A DNA stretch of 64,000 bases from positions 15,686,001 through 15,750,000 of the forward strand of contig NC_057764.1 of assembly GCF_010389155.1 (NCBI RefSeq), in the 5' to 3' direction. Position 1 is the stretch's first letter, and the number at the start of each line of letters is the position of its first letter. This DNA is from Erigeron canadensis. Lineage: Eukaryota; Streptophyta; Magnoliopsida; Asterales; Asteraceae. The notes below the pieces were generated by a model that had not been told where the DNA came from, ran no database searches, and saw nothing but the letters and a program-made list of their open reading frames with translations. A program made the position numbers and the translations under genes. Shown one piece after another: positions 33,099 through 46,221 of this stretch.

Positions 33099-34018
33099 GA
33101 GCTGAGTTATTTTGAGAACTCCTAAAAAAAAAGAACTCAAGAACTATTCTGGACCATACATTCTTTTCCTTTTTCTCTCTCTTCAATTAAATAATAAAAT
33201 TCACCCAAATCATTCAAAATGTTCTAACTCACAAACCGTAAATCGTTAGACAAAACAAAAAGCATGGGTAGTCTTAAAATTTCGTCCTCTTTCATTAGAG
33301 ATCCAATTCGATATACTTTTGACGACTTTTTAATTTTCGTTTTCTTTTTGGTAGTTACACATAACTTACACATGTATAGGTTGAACTTACACATGTGTAG
33401 GTTGAACAAAAGTTATGATTCGGAACGGGCTTCGCCCTTAAGGATATTCATAAACCAAAGCTAGTGGGGGTGATAGGTCATAGAGGGTGATAAGTCATAG
33501 GGTGATAGGTCATAGAGGGTGATAGGTCATAGGGGGTGACCAGTGAAGGGTGATCTACCTAACGGGCTCCGCCCTTAGCCGCTATTCCTCCCCCATGGAC
33601 TGACGGGCTCCGTCCTTGGCTACCATGGCTCTGCCATGGATTGACGGGCTCCACTGTTGACCTTCATTGTTGTATACATATGTTCATTTACTAATTTACA
33701 TGTGAAAACAATGATCTTACACATGTGTAGGATGATCCTACACATGTGTAGGTTGAACGCGATGGGAAAAAAAAAAGAAAATTAAAAAGTCATCAAAATT
33801 ATATCGAATTGGATCTCTAATGAAAGAGGACGAAATTTTAAGATTACCCATGCTTTTTGTTTCGTCTAACGATTTACGGTTTGTGAGATAAAACAGTTTA
33901 AATGATTTGGGTGAATTTTCTTATTTAATGAAAGAGAGAGAAAATATAAAAAAATGAGTGGTACAGAATTGTTCTCGCATTCTTTTTTATTTGTGAGTTC
34001 TCAAATAAACTTTTCTTC
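33099..34018. mobile_element. MULE-like foldback element with about 250-bp inverted arms
   Basis: The left arm (33099-33352) and right arm (about 33768-34018) are inverted copies. Shared blocks include CACAAACCGTAAATCGTTAG, AAAATTTCGTCCTCTTTCAT and AGAGATCCAATTCGATATA. Flanks ATAAAGATAA (33089-33098 and 34019-34028) form a 9-10-bp TSD, typical of Mutator-like elements. No transposase ORF. The centre holds a short tandem array and CTACACATGTGTAG palindromes. Transcripts would fold into a long hairpin. Confidence 0.8.
33463..33545 (+). repeat. Minisatellite (AGGGTGATAGGTCAT)n
   Basis: Five imperfect units of 15 to 20 bases based on GGGTGATAGGTCATAG inside the foldback element. Flanked by two or three copies of ACGGGCTCCGCCCTTAGC. 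Confidence 0.85.
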
Positions 34019-34431
34019 ATAAAGATAAAGATATAAAGATTTATATAATTTGTTTATTATGGTATTTTTATATAATTTGTCTATATCTACGCTCCTTCTA
34101 AATATGCATGTTTTAATAAAATGATTTATGATATGATATATGTAACGTACCGCTGGATAATTGTAGGCAGTCATCATAGCATATTTTTTTTTAATACTTT
34201 TGTCTCATATTTGAATGACGTGTTAACAAATTGAGTGTTAAGGGGAAAATCGGTAGTATTTCCCCTTAACTCTTCAAGTAAGCATATAAAACGCAAACCT
34301 AAAGGAGCAAGGATAAAACTAGGATCAATAATATTAAAGATAATACTTGTTTGGAATATTTGATCACATGAATAATGACAATTACTATTTTCTATCTACT
34401 GCTAGACTATTGAAAGACTATTGAAAGACCT

Positions 34432-36701
34432 TGTAACATCCCAAACTTTTTATTTTATTTTGTTGACTTTGATTGTTAGTCAAAGTTGGTCTTGCGTTAA
34501 GTAGCTTAATAATTGATGTATAGTTAATGTGATAATAATTATTATGTTTTATGTGTTATATGTGGCAAATAAGAAGAAAAATGTTTGTCAACTATGTGGA
34601 TAAATCGGGTGTCCGTTCCCATTTAGTATGTTTAAAGTGTCGATAACTTTTACCTTTCGGGCTCGTTAATGTTGTATTATTTCTTTCACTGATGAATTAA
34701 TTTTAGATGTTTTAAATTATATTATTTGAGATGAGTATTCGGTTAACAAATTAGAGGGTTGTTAAGTGTTGTGAAACTCATTTGACCGTGATTAGAGTTA
34801 ACCAAAGCATGATTCATATATCATTAACCCTATTTTAAAATATAGGTAACTTATATTTAGTTGTTTTCCCTAGTAGCCGTCAAGCGAAATGAAAACTAAA
34901 ATATATTGACATCACACGCTTCGTCGAACCTAAAAAAGAAAAGGGAAAAACAAAAGTCGTATACATTATCACCCTAGCCGCCAATTACAAAGAACTCAAA
35001 ATACAAATAGTTTTGTTTTACTGGAAAGATCGGTTGTCATGTGTGTAGTTTCATGACGATCCGTGTGGTAAGTGGTGCTTTGTTTTCCGAGATTTGTAGC
35101 CGACATAAGTATATCTATTAAAAACGCAAAATTGCTTGGTGTTCTCGGGTCCATCGAGGAGGAAAAAAAGAAAGAAAGAAAGTTTAGTTTTAATTCCTTC
35201 ATGGTACATCAACGGCATCTTATGGTGATTATGGAATTATATTCATCTAATATAATCTAATCTTGTTATAATAATCAGAATAATATTATAGTTTCATCTA
35301 GAATGTAAATAAGTGAAGTTGAAGACTTGCGAAGTGATTTTCCAGCCGCCGCTTGAAAAGGAGTTTTCGTAATTGTCTAAGTTTTTAATATTCGTTTATG
35401 GATGGATCGGCACTATCTATTGACAGGTATATACCAAGTTCTCTAAATCATCTAGTATTTATAGGAAGTTTTTAAAGATAAAGATAAATTACTTTTGACA
35501 CCTGGGGACATAACAAAATTTAGTTTTAATAATTACTCTCATTTTATGAAGTTATTATATCTCATGCTTATATTGGGTATGGGTTGTATGTGAGAGGTTT
35601 ATTGGGTGCATTGTTTCTGCATGCTTTAGTGGATACGAGCTAATTGTTGTATTGTTGTTTAGTGTAGCTTGTGATTGAGTTATTGATGATTATTTGTGTC
35701 TTGTATACATAGTACACTAGACTTGATTAAGTTGTCATGTCACGTGCACGTTAACGGCCCTAATGAAAATAAGTAACATTGAGTAGCATTTTTATGTGCA
35801 AAGTCTCGAGCACTGAGTAGCAAGTGTTAAGCTTAACCCACATTTGGTCACATAGATCATTTGTGTTAAGTAGCTCATCCATGGGCGACGTACACTGTTC
35901 CCAGTGGGGTCAATATTTTAAGTAGCTGAGTATTTCTGTTGGGTGTGATTGACCTTTATAGTAGTTTGCGGATTACTCGTGGATTGGTTATGCCTTTCCA
36001 TAACGACGCCGATGGACCCCCGAAAGGTTTACCCATCATGTCGGGTGCGAGGTTCCCTGTGAGGTCTTATGACCGGCTACACACAAAACCTATGTTGTTA
36101 AGTAGCTAAATGGCATAACCTTGAGTACTTGAGTAGTTGAGTAAAGTAGTTAAGGAGCTAAAGAGTTAAGTAGCTATGTTGTTAAGGAGACAAAGTAGTA
36201 ATTGAGGATTGCTAGACATATTGTAGGATTTGATTATTCTATTTGAGTGGTGTGATTATGCCTTTATATGTGCATGAGATGCTTTTGTTGAAACAATTTT
36301 AATTGGCAATCCTTTTGTTGTACTAACCAGTTATCTTACTCGACTTTATAAGCTGACACTTGTTTTGTGAAAAATGTGTTGTGCCCTCAGGTTATGCGGT
36401 AATGAAGCTAGTAGATTTGCGAGAGATGTGCTAGCTATTGATGATGAATAAAGATGACTTTTAGTTACCCATTTGTTAGTAGATTTAAGTAGACTTATTA
36501 TTTATACTGGTTGACATTTGTTGTGGATTTCCTTTATTTATTGTGATGATACGTTGCTGGTAACACCATTTAAAGTTGTTTAATGATTCCATTATAAATC
36601 AATTGTGTTTTGAAAATTCGCTTCCGCATTTGTTTAACAGAGTTTATTTATAAAGTTGAAAGTTTTTGGAAATTCACATTTTTATAAAGCAGGGTGTTAC
36701 A
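34432..36701 (+). repeat. Solo Gypsy LTR (2.27 kb)
   Basis: Begins TGTAACATCCCAAAC and ends AGGGTGTTACA. It is flanked by the perfect 5-bp TSD GACCT (34427-34431 and 36702-36706). There is no internal region, PBS or polypurine tract. The likely origin is unequal recombination between the two LTRs of a Tekay-type element. It is a different family from the LTR at 17819-19658. Confidence 0.9.
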
Positions 36702-36706
36702 GACCT

Positions 36707-38159
36707 TTTCACGGTTTAGATTCTTACTATATTCACTAAACCAAACAAGTAGAGTTGCCGTTATAATCACATCTATCTTATAATCAGATCCTCGCTAGAT
36801 TCACCATTAATATTATTAGTTCAAGCTTGTGTTTATGATTTACCTTTAAATATGCTCAAGTCTTTAGTCAGTCACTATGTATTAATTCTCTCCGAGGGTC
36901 ATAGTACACGTTTTCATGCCACTAGATCCCGTCTAACATTGTAAGCATCATGTTCATCTAATTCTAATTACATTAATTCTGGATTCCTTATCTAGAGCAG
37001 AAACACTTTTTACATCTAATCATAGACCAACTAGTATTTTTCATCCAAAGCATGTCAACCCTAATGTCTTGACTATAAACACATCAAGCCAAGAATAGAT
37101 TAACATGCTTGAGATATAAAACCAATAGTAATATGAAAAACTAGACGATCATGGATCTTCGGTAAACTGGTAAACAATATCTAACCAATCAAACATTAAA
37201 TAAAGTAAAATAAAAGTTAACATGATCAGATCAATTCAAACAAGTATTAGCCAATTAGTCAGACATTATTAAAGGAATAACAAGTTATAAAAAGATGAAA
37301 GACATTATTTACCAACAATAAAAAGTAAATAGTTAAAAGATCTAGGTTGAAGATGAAGATCAAGAGGTGTTTGGAACTCCAATATCCTCTTTGAAAGTTT
37401 CAAAATTTGACATAGGGTTTGGGTTTTTCACATATAGCTGTGAGTGGCGCTCGATTATCTGAGACTCCATATTTTATTCGTTTTGCTTATGTTTCACCTT
37501 ATTGTGTCTTGTAAAGTCCTTTGGCATCCAAGTTGAGTTGGTAGATAACATATACTCTCATTCGCATCTTCCGAGAACCTGCATTAATATTTCATCACAT
37601 TAAGTATCGATAGTTTACACATTTAAACTCATTTTGACATTAAAAATGACTAAAAGACATAAGAGAAAAGTCATAAATAAATCAGTCATCACTGACAAAT
37701 CTTCACATTCTAAACGAGACAAAGTATTCAAAAAGTAGTCCCAAAATGGGGACAATCCGAAGTTAACCTCTAGTGAGGTTAACTTCGGACGGGTATAACG
37801 TAAGGCACACTGTGTGGACCCTATACTATATGAATGCATGTCATGATAAATAAATTAACGTATATGATTAACTACTTGTAATTAAGTTATATAGATTATG
37901 AGAAATATACATCTTGCGTATATGTTAATGATCCAGCAGTTACATACCACAACAATCTTTAAATGAGTCTATAAATTAAAAAAAAACTACCTAATTAGAA
38001 TAAAATGATGATTTTGTATCATACAATAAAAAGATATATTTATTAAAGATATATATAATTGATATAACAAATTTTAAAAATTATGTAAAGATTTGTAATT
38101 TAAGTATATAATGTACATTTGACATTTATAATTATTGAAATATAATAATAAATTTTGAC
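36707..38159. other. CACTA interior, no gene recognised
   Basis: Possible minus-strand exon remnants are seen: an ATG-led short frame near 37470-37360 (MESQIIERHSQLYVKNPNPM), and an acceptor-bounded block near 37590-37500. Neither matches a family I know. The frame 37615-37839 is also unrecognised. Confidence 0.4.
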
Positions 38160-38450
38160 AATAGAGACCAGTTAATTAAAAAAAACTGGTCTCTATTTTT
38201 TTAGCCAAAAAAGACATTATTAGATTGGATAAGAGGTAGGTGCATGCATTTTATGTGAGGAATAAAGACCGGTTGAGTATAAAACTGGTCTTAAAGAATA
38301 GAGACCACTTGTTTTATACTTAAATGGTCTATATTCTTTTTTGTAACCGGTCTCTATTCCTACTTAACTATAAAGACTGGTTGTATAAGTATAAAGACCA
38401 CCAAACAACCGGTCTCTATATATTTGACCGGTCTCTATTGCCCTAAATTT
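38160..38450. repeat. CACTA subterminal repeats, right
   Basis: About eight copies of the AATAGAGACCGGTT-type unit in both orientations, mirroring 20550-20815. Confidence 0.85.
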
Positions 38451-38462
38451 GTGGTAGTGATC

Positions 38463-39070
38463 CGTCGATGCCACCACATTGCAACTAATGTCATCACCGC
38501 CGCATTGTGCGAGTACCATACTCGTATTTTTATTGTGAAACTCTTTATCTCATGATATCATGCATATAACGTCTTCTATGAAGAAATTACCTATAATCTA
38601 TGGCTGGTGGACTAACTCAATTATACAATTAATCTTATTCTTCTTTTGCTCTCTAGCTGAGCCACTGACATACTTTAAGTTTACTTCGTTGTTATCACCC
38701 TGGCCTCCTTTGATGCACTTGATGCAATTATAAAAGTCTGCAGACTTAAGGTTTTTGGATACCTTAAGCGAGGTCAGTTTTAAGGGCCTACTTCATCAAC
38801 ATATAAATAGAGTAAACAAAAAAAAAGGTAGTTTGACTTATGTTATTGAGATACTACTAATGAAAAGATACAGATATTGATGCAAAAACTAGTAAGAGTA
38901 TTACTGTAATTCAAATTATATAATGATACTTCATCCAAAATCCAAACATTAAGTCTAGTATACAATATATCGAGGCCCTTATATTTTGGGGGCCTAAAAT
39001 GATCGCCTAGTCATACAGTACTGTTGAACCACCTATGTCTGCAGTGAATGAAAACCATATGGATTATGGA
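38463..39070. other. Intergenic between CACTA and Copia element
   Basis: No ORF or RNA recognised. Short AT-rich DNA. Confidence 0.5.
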
Positions 39071-39075
39071 TTAGT

Positions 39076-39798
39076 TGTTGGAGTGTGACCATGTAAATTA
39101 TAAATGTATGTTTGGAAATAATTTAAGCCTACGGGGTCACACGAAATGACACGGTAACTTGATATCATTAATTAGTATATTAAAGTAATATATTAATTAA
39201 ATATATAATCACAAATAAATTAATTATGTATTTAATTAATAAAAGAGGAGGTGTTGGATTGAAATAAGGAAAACGAGTTGTTTCCTTATTCCACCATAGG
39301 GGCCGAAAATTTCAAGGACAAATCCCCTTGGGATTACTTGTCCACCAAGTTTAAAACCCTAACATAATTGCCTATAAATAGAGGGCTAATTCCAAGGGTT
39401 TTAATATACATTCACAATACAATCTAATTGTGAAAAACCTCTCTCTCTCTTTCTCTCTTTGGTCGACTGAAAACCCCTCTCCATAGGGTTTTCGGTTTTT
39501 TGGTTTTTAAGCAAGAAAAGGGTTTTTCGGGTTTAGTGCTTAGGTCGATCAAAAGGGTTAGCAACAAGGGTTGTTCGGTTCGTGATTCGGGTACTAGCAT
39601 ACACATACTGGGTGTCTATTGTGCGATCGTAGAGGGGTTTACTTTAGACCCTAATTCATCTTAATAATAATATCATTATTATTTGGAAGCTTTGCAAAAA
39701 GGTACACGTCTCAATTCTCTTCTTTGTTAATTAATTTGATTACATATTTATATGATTCTTCCGTTGCGTACTCGTGATTAGATGCATACATTCTATCA
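39076..39798 (+). repeat. Copia 5' LTR (723 bp)
   Basis: TG...CA, with TATA-like CCTATAAATAGAGG (about 39370), a likely promoter. Contains a 16-base insertion relative to the 3' LTR near 39225. Confidence 0.93.
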
Positions 39799-39799
39799 G

Positions 39800-39812
39800 T
39801 GGTATCAGAGCC
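39800..39812 (+). promoter_or_regulatory. tRNA-Met primer-binding site (Copia)
   Basis: TGGTATCAGAGCC, one base after the LTR. Confidence 0.93.
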
Positions 39813-41402
39813 ACATATGTGATCTATTAGTTACAAAGATCAAAACTTGAAGGGGGGTTAAGGGTTGGTTTATATATAAAATCTAAGGTTTTGTTTAATT
39901 AATTTGACCTAATTCAATGATAGATTGAAACCCTCGTTTTAAATTATGTGAATTGACATGATTTATATGTAAAATTCCATGTTACGTGTATAGTTTTATT
40001 TAAATTGTTAAATAAAGGGTATAATCACAAGTAATTCATGCACGGTTACTTTTGATTATCACTATTATATAAAGATATAATTAGCAAAGCATGATGATAA
40101 ATAATTAGGGTTAATTATTAGATGAATTGTGTGACTATATGAATTTTCGTGTGATTTTTCTGATTTGCGACAGTTCACTAAAAAATTCATATCTTTTAAT
40201 CCTTAATGTGTTAGAAGTCTATTTTCGGACTGTAGATAGTTGACTCATAGGGCTACAACTTTGTAGTTCTGGTCGAAAGCTGATTCGGAACAGAAACAGT
40301 CGTAAAATGGTCGTCAAGCTGCTGGAAATTTCCAGTCAGCATACCTAATGTGTTTATGTGATATTACTTGCTAAATTAAATGGTTTAAAGGCTTACGCAA
40401 TCAAGGTAACTTGATGTATGTGGTCCTTTTCTTCGGAAACGGGAGCCAAAATTAAACATATGCATGAATCATAGTGACCATGTTTAGGTGGTCTACCTTA
40501 ACTTGTTACTTGATTAAAATAGTTCGGAAATTAGTAAGTTTATTAATTTTGTATTGTTTTATAAAGTTGTATAAAGGTGATGCAAAATTGTTTTCTTGAA
40601 AAATATAAACTTGACTAAGAATTATCGAAATAAGAGATTTCATTAATAAAATTGGAGTCTTACAACCTTGAGATACACCGGCTCACCCATTTGAACAAAC
40701 TCTAAGAGAGATATAAGTCGGAGTGCGCTAACCTTCTAAAATGGCGGGTTTTTAATTGCGTTCATCGCAAACCTTTGCCCTTGCGCTTCTTTGTGCGTTC
40801 AAATGGAGCTACCGAGCTCTCTTGTGTTGTTAAGACTATAAAAATGATTTTATTAAACCTTATGTTATGAAGATTTGCATGAGTCTTCATACATACACTT
40901 TTGATTCACATCAAATGCATTACCCTTCTAAAGTTAAGTTAATGCCACCCACTTTGATTAAAACACTCGCCAGTGCTTTTTGCTCTACGTGAGACCATAG
41001 GTGAATTATATCTCTTCGAGGTAGATTACCACTCGTTGTGAGACGGCGATGGACTATCTACATGTTTTTAATTGGGCGACTTAAAATGAGTTAAGAGGTG
41101 AGATCCTTGACCCGTGGCATAAGATGGGACGAAATATGTTTACAAAACACTTAATACCCCTTTAAAGTGTTGTTGTAAGTCCCATAACTCTAGGAGTTGC
41201 ATGAATGCAGTTATCGTTTTCACGATTACCTTTTGAATACCATCATTTCTAGCTGATCAACAGATGAAATGATTGTATGTCAAGTTGGATCCTAGCCTTG
41301 GTGAAAGTAATTTGTTAGATGAATTTAAGAAGGGTAAATTACGTTTCTTAAGGATAATTATCGAAAATACTGATAATTGAACTTTTTGTCTGTTTTTTGT
41401 AG
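39813..41402. other. Copia leader region
   Basis: About 1.6 kb between PBS and gag start, with no recognised ORF; presumably RNA packaging and leader sequence. Confidence 0.6.
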
Positions 41403-42241
41403 ATGGCAACAACAAATCCTACTCAAAACATGCATCAAGCGGCTTTTAGGTCGATGCTAGAAAGGGAAAAACTTTATGGACCTAACTTCAATGATTGGTA
41501 TCGTCAGCTTAGGATTGTTTTAAGAGCTGAGGGGAAGTACCATATCCTTGAAGAGCAGAGACCCGTTGTTCCGGGTGCCAATGCTACTACTGAGCAATTG
41601 GCAGAATATGCTACTGCATATGATGGACATAATGAGATTGCTTGTTTAATGTTGGGAAGCATGAATGCTGAACTTCAAAAGCAATTTCAGCATTCATTTC
41701 CATGTGATATGATTACTAAACTCAAGTCTATGTATGAAAAGCAAGCCGGAGTGGAGTTGTACGACCTCGTTGATCAACTTCATGACTTGCGACATGAGCT
41801 AGGAACACCGGTCAGGATATCCTCAAGATGAAGAGGTATTTTGAGCAATTGGAAAGGTTAAACTATGCTTATCCACAGCCTGTTGCAATTGGCATGATTC
41901 TCAAGTCTTTATCTAAGGACTTTGAAGATTTTGTGCGCAATTACACTTTGCATAGTTTGGATAAAACCATTGCTGAACTTCATGCTCCTGCAAATGAGTA
42001 TGAAAAGAAGCTTCCAAAGAAATCTGCTACACCCCAAGTTCTCATGATCAAGGGGGGAAAGGTCCAAAAAGGTAAGCAACCGAAGGGAAAGGGCAAAAAG
42101 GATAAAGGAAAGCAAGTTGCTACTCCTAAACCTAAGAAGACCCCTCCGGCGAAAAAGGAACATCCAGCCACGAACCAAACTTGCTATCATTGCAATGAAG
42201 TGTGACATTGGAAGCGGAATTGTTCAAAGTATCTAGCTGAG
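41403..42241 (+). pseudogene. Copia gag, broken
   Basis: Starts at ATG 41403 (MATTNPTQNMHQAAFRSMLE), with the gag core YGPNFNDWYRQLRIVLRAEG and QHSFPCDMITKLKSMYEKQA. A frameshift near 41820 moves to the next frame (KRYFEQLERLNYAYPQPVAI). A Lys-rich stretch leads to the zinc knuckle CYHCNEV, a TGA at 42203-42205, then HWKRNC. The TGA therefore sits inside the CCHC knuckle. Confidence 0.85.
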
Positions 42242-43723
42242 TTGAAGAAGAAGCAAACTGGTTCGGCCAGCACTTCAGGTATCTTCACTATTGAATTATA
42301 TTCATTTTCTAAGCGTACTTCATGGGTTTACGACACCGGGTGTGGTACTCATATCTGTAATTCTTTACAGGGGCTTAGAAGAAGAAGGAAACTGAAGCCG
42401 GGATCTTTGCAACTGTTCGTGGGAAATGGCCTACCGGCAGCTGTAGAAGAAATTGGCGAATATCATTTGGTTTTACCTAGTGGTTTAATAATTGTTTTAG
42501 ACAATTGTCATTATGCACCTTCTACTACTAGAGGTGTTATTTCAGTTTCTTTGTTGAAAAACAACGGATTCATTAATGTTTCTAATGATTATGGAATTTC
42601 AGTTTCTCGTAATAATGTTCATTATTTTGATGCTATTGATTGTGATGGTATTTATGAAATTGAAATGCATGGTTGTGATTCAAAGGATAATTCAATGTAT
42701 AATGTTAGCAAACGAGCCAAGCAAAATTCGGACACGACTTATCTTTGGCATTGTCGACTTGCTCATATTGGCAAGAAACGCATTGAAAGACTTCAAAGGG
42801 ATGGTGTCTTACAAACAGATGATGAATCATTTGAAAAATGCGTATCTTGTGTTTCGGGCAAAATGACAAGGAAACCTTTTCCAAATAAACCGGAAAGGGC
42901 TAAAGAACTACTTGGACTAATACATACGGATGTATGTGGCCCATTTAGGCATGTGTCAAGGAGAGGTGCTAGCTACTTTGTCACTTTTACGGATGATTTC
43001 AGTCATTATGGTTATGTTTATTTGTTTAAAAATAAACATGAAGTCTTTGAAAAATTCAAGGAATTTAAAAGTGAAGTAGAGAATCAACTCAGTAAATCCA
43101 TCAAGATTCTTCGTTCGGATCGCGGTGGTGAATACTTAAGTCAAGAGTTTAAAGATTATCTGAAAGATTGTGGAATAGTTCAACATCTTACTCCTCCATA
43201 TACTCCTCAACACAATGGTGTTTCGGAGCGAAGGAATCGAACCTTGTTGGAAATGGTCCGATCTTTGATGAATCATACAACTTTTCCTTTTTCGTTTTGG
43301 GATTATGCCCTTGAGACTGCTGTTCGTATTCTCAATATGGTTCCAACCAAGAAGGTTGACATGACATCGCATGAATTGTGGCATGGGAGTGTTCCCAAAT
43401 TGTCTTACTTAAAGGTCTGGGGATGTGAGGCAATCGTAAAACGAGATACGCCTGACAAACTTGAATCTAGATCTATTAAGTGCATCTTTGTAGGATACCC
43501 AAAGGAAACTATGGGTTACAACTTCTACTTTCCTACGGAAAACACTGTCAAGGTATATAGATTTGCTGAGTTTTTCGAAGAGAAACTCATATCTCAAAAA
43601 GACAGTGGGAGGATTGTTGAACTTGATGAGCATCAAGAAGATGTGTCAACTTCTGAAAGCACTTGGAATCTTCAACTTGGGGGGGGGGGTGGGGGCGGAC
43701 AATACGTGCTCGTGAAAGATTAA
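42242..43723 (+). pseudogene. Copia protease and integrase
   Basis: The protease active site is SWVYDTGCGTHIC. GAG-pre-integrase: YLWHCRLAHIGKKRIERLQR, CVSCVSGKMTRKPF. Integrase core: GLIHTDVCGPFRHVSRRGAS, ILRSDRGGEYLSQEF and PPYTPQHNGVSERRNRTLLE (Asp-Asp-Glu). The frame is open for 493 codons and then fails at a G-rich tract (43680-43694, G runs broken by T and C). RT continues in another frame from there. Intact catalytic residues are visible in this segment. Confidence 0.88.
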
Positions 43724-45342
43724 ATCTTATGATTGAGTCTGAAGAACATGTAATAGGAGATTTGAATGAACCTCCTAATTTCAAAGCAGCATTATCAGAT
43801 CCGGAATCTGAAAAATGGCTTGAAGCTGTGAATGTGGAAATGAAATCCATGAAAGATAATCAAGTCTGGAGCTTGGTTGATCTTCCACCAAATGGTAGAA
43901 CCGTTGGGTGTAAATGGATCTTCAAGAAGAAGACCGACATGGATGAAAATGTACACACCTATAAAGCTCGTCTTGTGGCGAAAGGTTATACTCAACTTTA
44001 TGGAGTTGATTATGAGGAAACCTTTTCTCCTGTTGCGGACATTAGAGCTATTAGGATCATCTTAGCCATAGCAGCGTACTATGACTATGAGATATGGCAA
44101 ATGGATGTAAAAACCGCTTTCTTGAATGGTTTTCTAGACGAGGAAGTCTATATGGTACAACCAGAAGGTTTTGTCAATCCGGAACATCCCAACAAAGTAT
44201 GCAAACTTCAAAGGTCCATTTATGGATTGAAGCAAGCATCAAGAAGTTGGAATAAAAGGTTTGATGAAGAGATCAAAAAGTTTGATTTTGTTCAGAATCC
44301 TGATGAGCCATGTGTATATCGCAGAGCTAGTGGGAGTAATGTTACTTTCCTTGTCTTGTATGTCGATGACATATTGATAATAGGAAATCACATTCCAATG
44401 TTGAAAGACGTTAAATCTTATCTTGGAAAGTGTTTTGCTATGAAAGACTTGGGTGAAGCGGCATTTATACTTGGAATCAAAATCTATAGAGATAGAAGTA
44501 AACGGTTGATTGGATTAAGTCAAAGTGCTTATATACATAAAATCTTGAAGAGATTCAAGATAGAGAATTTTAAGCGCGGGAACTTGCCTATGCAAGAGGG
44601 ACTTAATTTATCTAGCAAGAACGGTGCTTCCACACCTGAAGAGGTGGAATGTATGAAAAGAATTCCATATGCTTCGGCAGTGGGTTCTATCATGTATGCG
44701 GTAAGATGCACTAGACCTGATGTTGCGTTTGCGTAAAATATTGTTAGCCGCTATCAGCAAAATCCCGGAGAGGATCATTGGACTGTTGTAAAGAACATTT
44801 TGAAGTACATGCATGCTACTAAAGAAATGTTTTTGGTGTATGGAGGAAATCCTGATGCTGAGCTTAAAGTCACTGGATATTGTGATGCTGGGTTTCAGAC
44901 TGATAAAGATGATACAAAATCTCAGTCAGGATATGTCTTCGTTTTAAATGGAGGTGCAGTAGATTGGAAGAGCAAGAAACAATCTACAGTTGCTATGTCT
45001 GCTACAGAGTCTGAGTATATAGCTGCTTCGGATGCGGCCATGGAAGCTGTCTGGATCAGAAAGTTTATTTCTGGACTTGATGTGATGCCATCAAATAACA
45101 CTCCAATGGATTTATATTGTGCTAATTCCGGTGCAATTATCATAGCCAATGAACCTGGGGTTCAAAAAGGTGTCCGACATTACCAAAGAAGATATCACTA
45201 CGTTCGTGAGCAAATCGAATCGGGTGAAATCAAGTTACTCAAAGTTCACACAGATTATAACTTAGCGGATCCTTTTACAAAGGCATTGTCAAAAGGAAAG
45301 CTCAATCAGCATGCCGAGGGCATATGGCTTAGATATTGCTAG
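43680..45342 (+). pseudogene. Copia reverse transcriptase and RNase H
   Basis: RT: SESEKWLEAVNVEMKSMKDN-type linker, [40 protein letters not shown] and the catalytic VLYVDDILIIGNH. The TAA at 44734-44736 stands in the RT-RNase H link (AFA-stop-NIVSRYQQNP), consistent with CAA to TAA. RNase H: GYCDAGFQTDKDDTKSQSGY, STVAMSATESEYIAASDAAM, YHYVREQIESGEIKLLKVHT, then NLADPFTKALSKGKL. The frame ends at 45340-45342. Confidence 0.88.
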
Positions 45343-46210
45343 TTATATCATGTAAATCTGTGATTAGTATTTGGATAATGGGATGTTAAACAATTGTTAT
45401 TTTCAATAGATGAATTTTATACATTTTGATTTTATAATAATTGTGTCCTATATTTGCATGTTTAGATCCATGAATATTTAAATATTTTAAAGGTTTTAAA
45501 TATTTTAAAAGTCTATTGTCGATTAATTATATGGGAATATAAATTAAAGTAAGACAATTGTGAGACATTGGTGAAAATATTTAAGGGAATATTTTAAAGA
45601 TGATAGGATTTCATACCAAACTCACATGATATTCAAAATGAATATTAGACTTACCCCACATAACGAATTATCATTTTATGGATCATCGTCATTAAATGAA
45701 ATTCTTGAAATGGTTACTTTATTTATCATTTGACTTGAGATATAAGTGAGTTATGCATGTGTGGATTGCATTTTTAGATATAGTTCCTAACTGTCCTGAA
45801 CAAGGTAGTAATAAAGGGCTATTTTCAGAAATGTCAAGACATGACATGGCCAGACACTTATAGTCAATATAGGATTTGTTCATTCAATTTGCAACTGAAG
45901 TATGATACCATTTGGCGCCCTCATTAATTAATTAAGATGTTCGTATGCGTATACCCAAATGAACTCAAGAAGATATCTTGACTAATTTGGTAATCTTGAT
46001 TAATTGTATAAATGAGAAACATAATCGTTAATTTATGAAATGACATTGATCCATATTCATAATTAATAAGGGTATCTGAACAAAGGGATATTAAAGATTA
46101 AATCATTTTAAATTGGCAAAATTAAGAAATTATTCTTAAATATTTCTGGAAGCATTGGCGTGTTGCTAGACGCTAACCAATATTATTACTTTTATAAAAA
46201 TTTGCATGCT
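45343..46210. other. Copia 3' non-coding region
   Basis: AT-rich region from the pol stop to the polypurine tract; nothing recognised. Confidence 0.6.
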
Positions 46211-46221
46211 TAAGTGGGAGA

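Larger units (their letters stand above)
20538..38459 (-). mobile_element. CACTA transposon with three nested insertions
   Basis: The left end is CACTAGTACAAAATAATACA. The right end, read on the minus strand, is CACTACCACAAATTTAGGGC. The flanking TSD is ATC (20535-20537 and 38460-38462). Both ends carry many dispersed ATAGAGACCGGTT units in both orientations (20560-20810; 38160-38450), the expected subterminal transposase-binding repeats. Subtracting the nested Sirevirus, MULE-like element and solo LTR leaves about 3.9 kb of its own DNA. That DNA includes the end of a Ulp1-like gene and a dynamin-family exon, both on the minus strand. No transposase (TnpD-like) ORF is seen. Confidence 0.88.
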
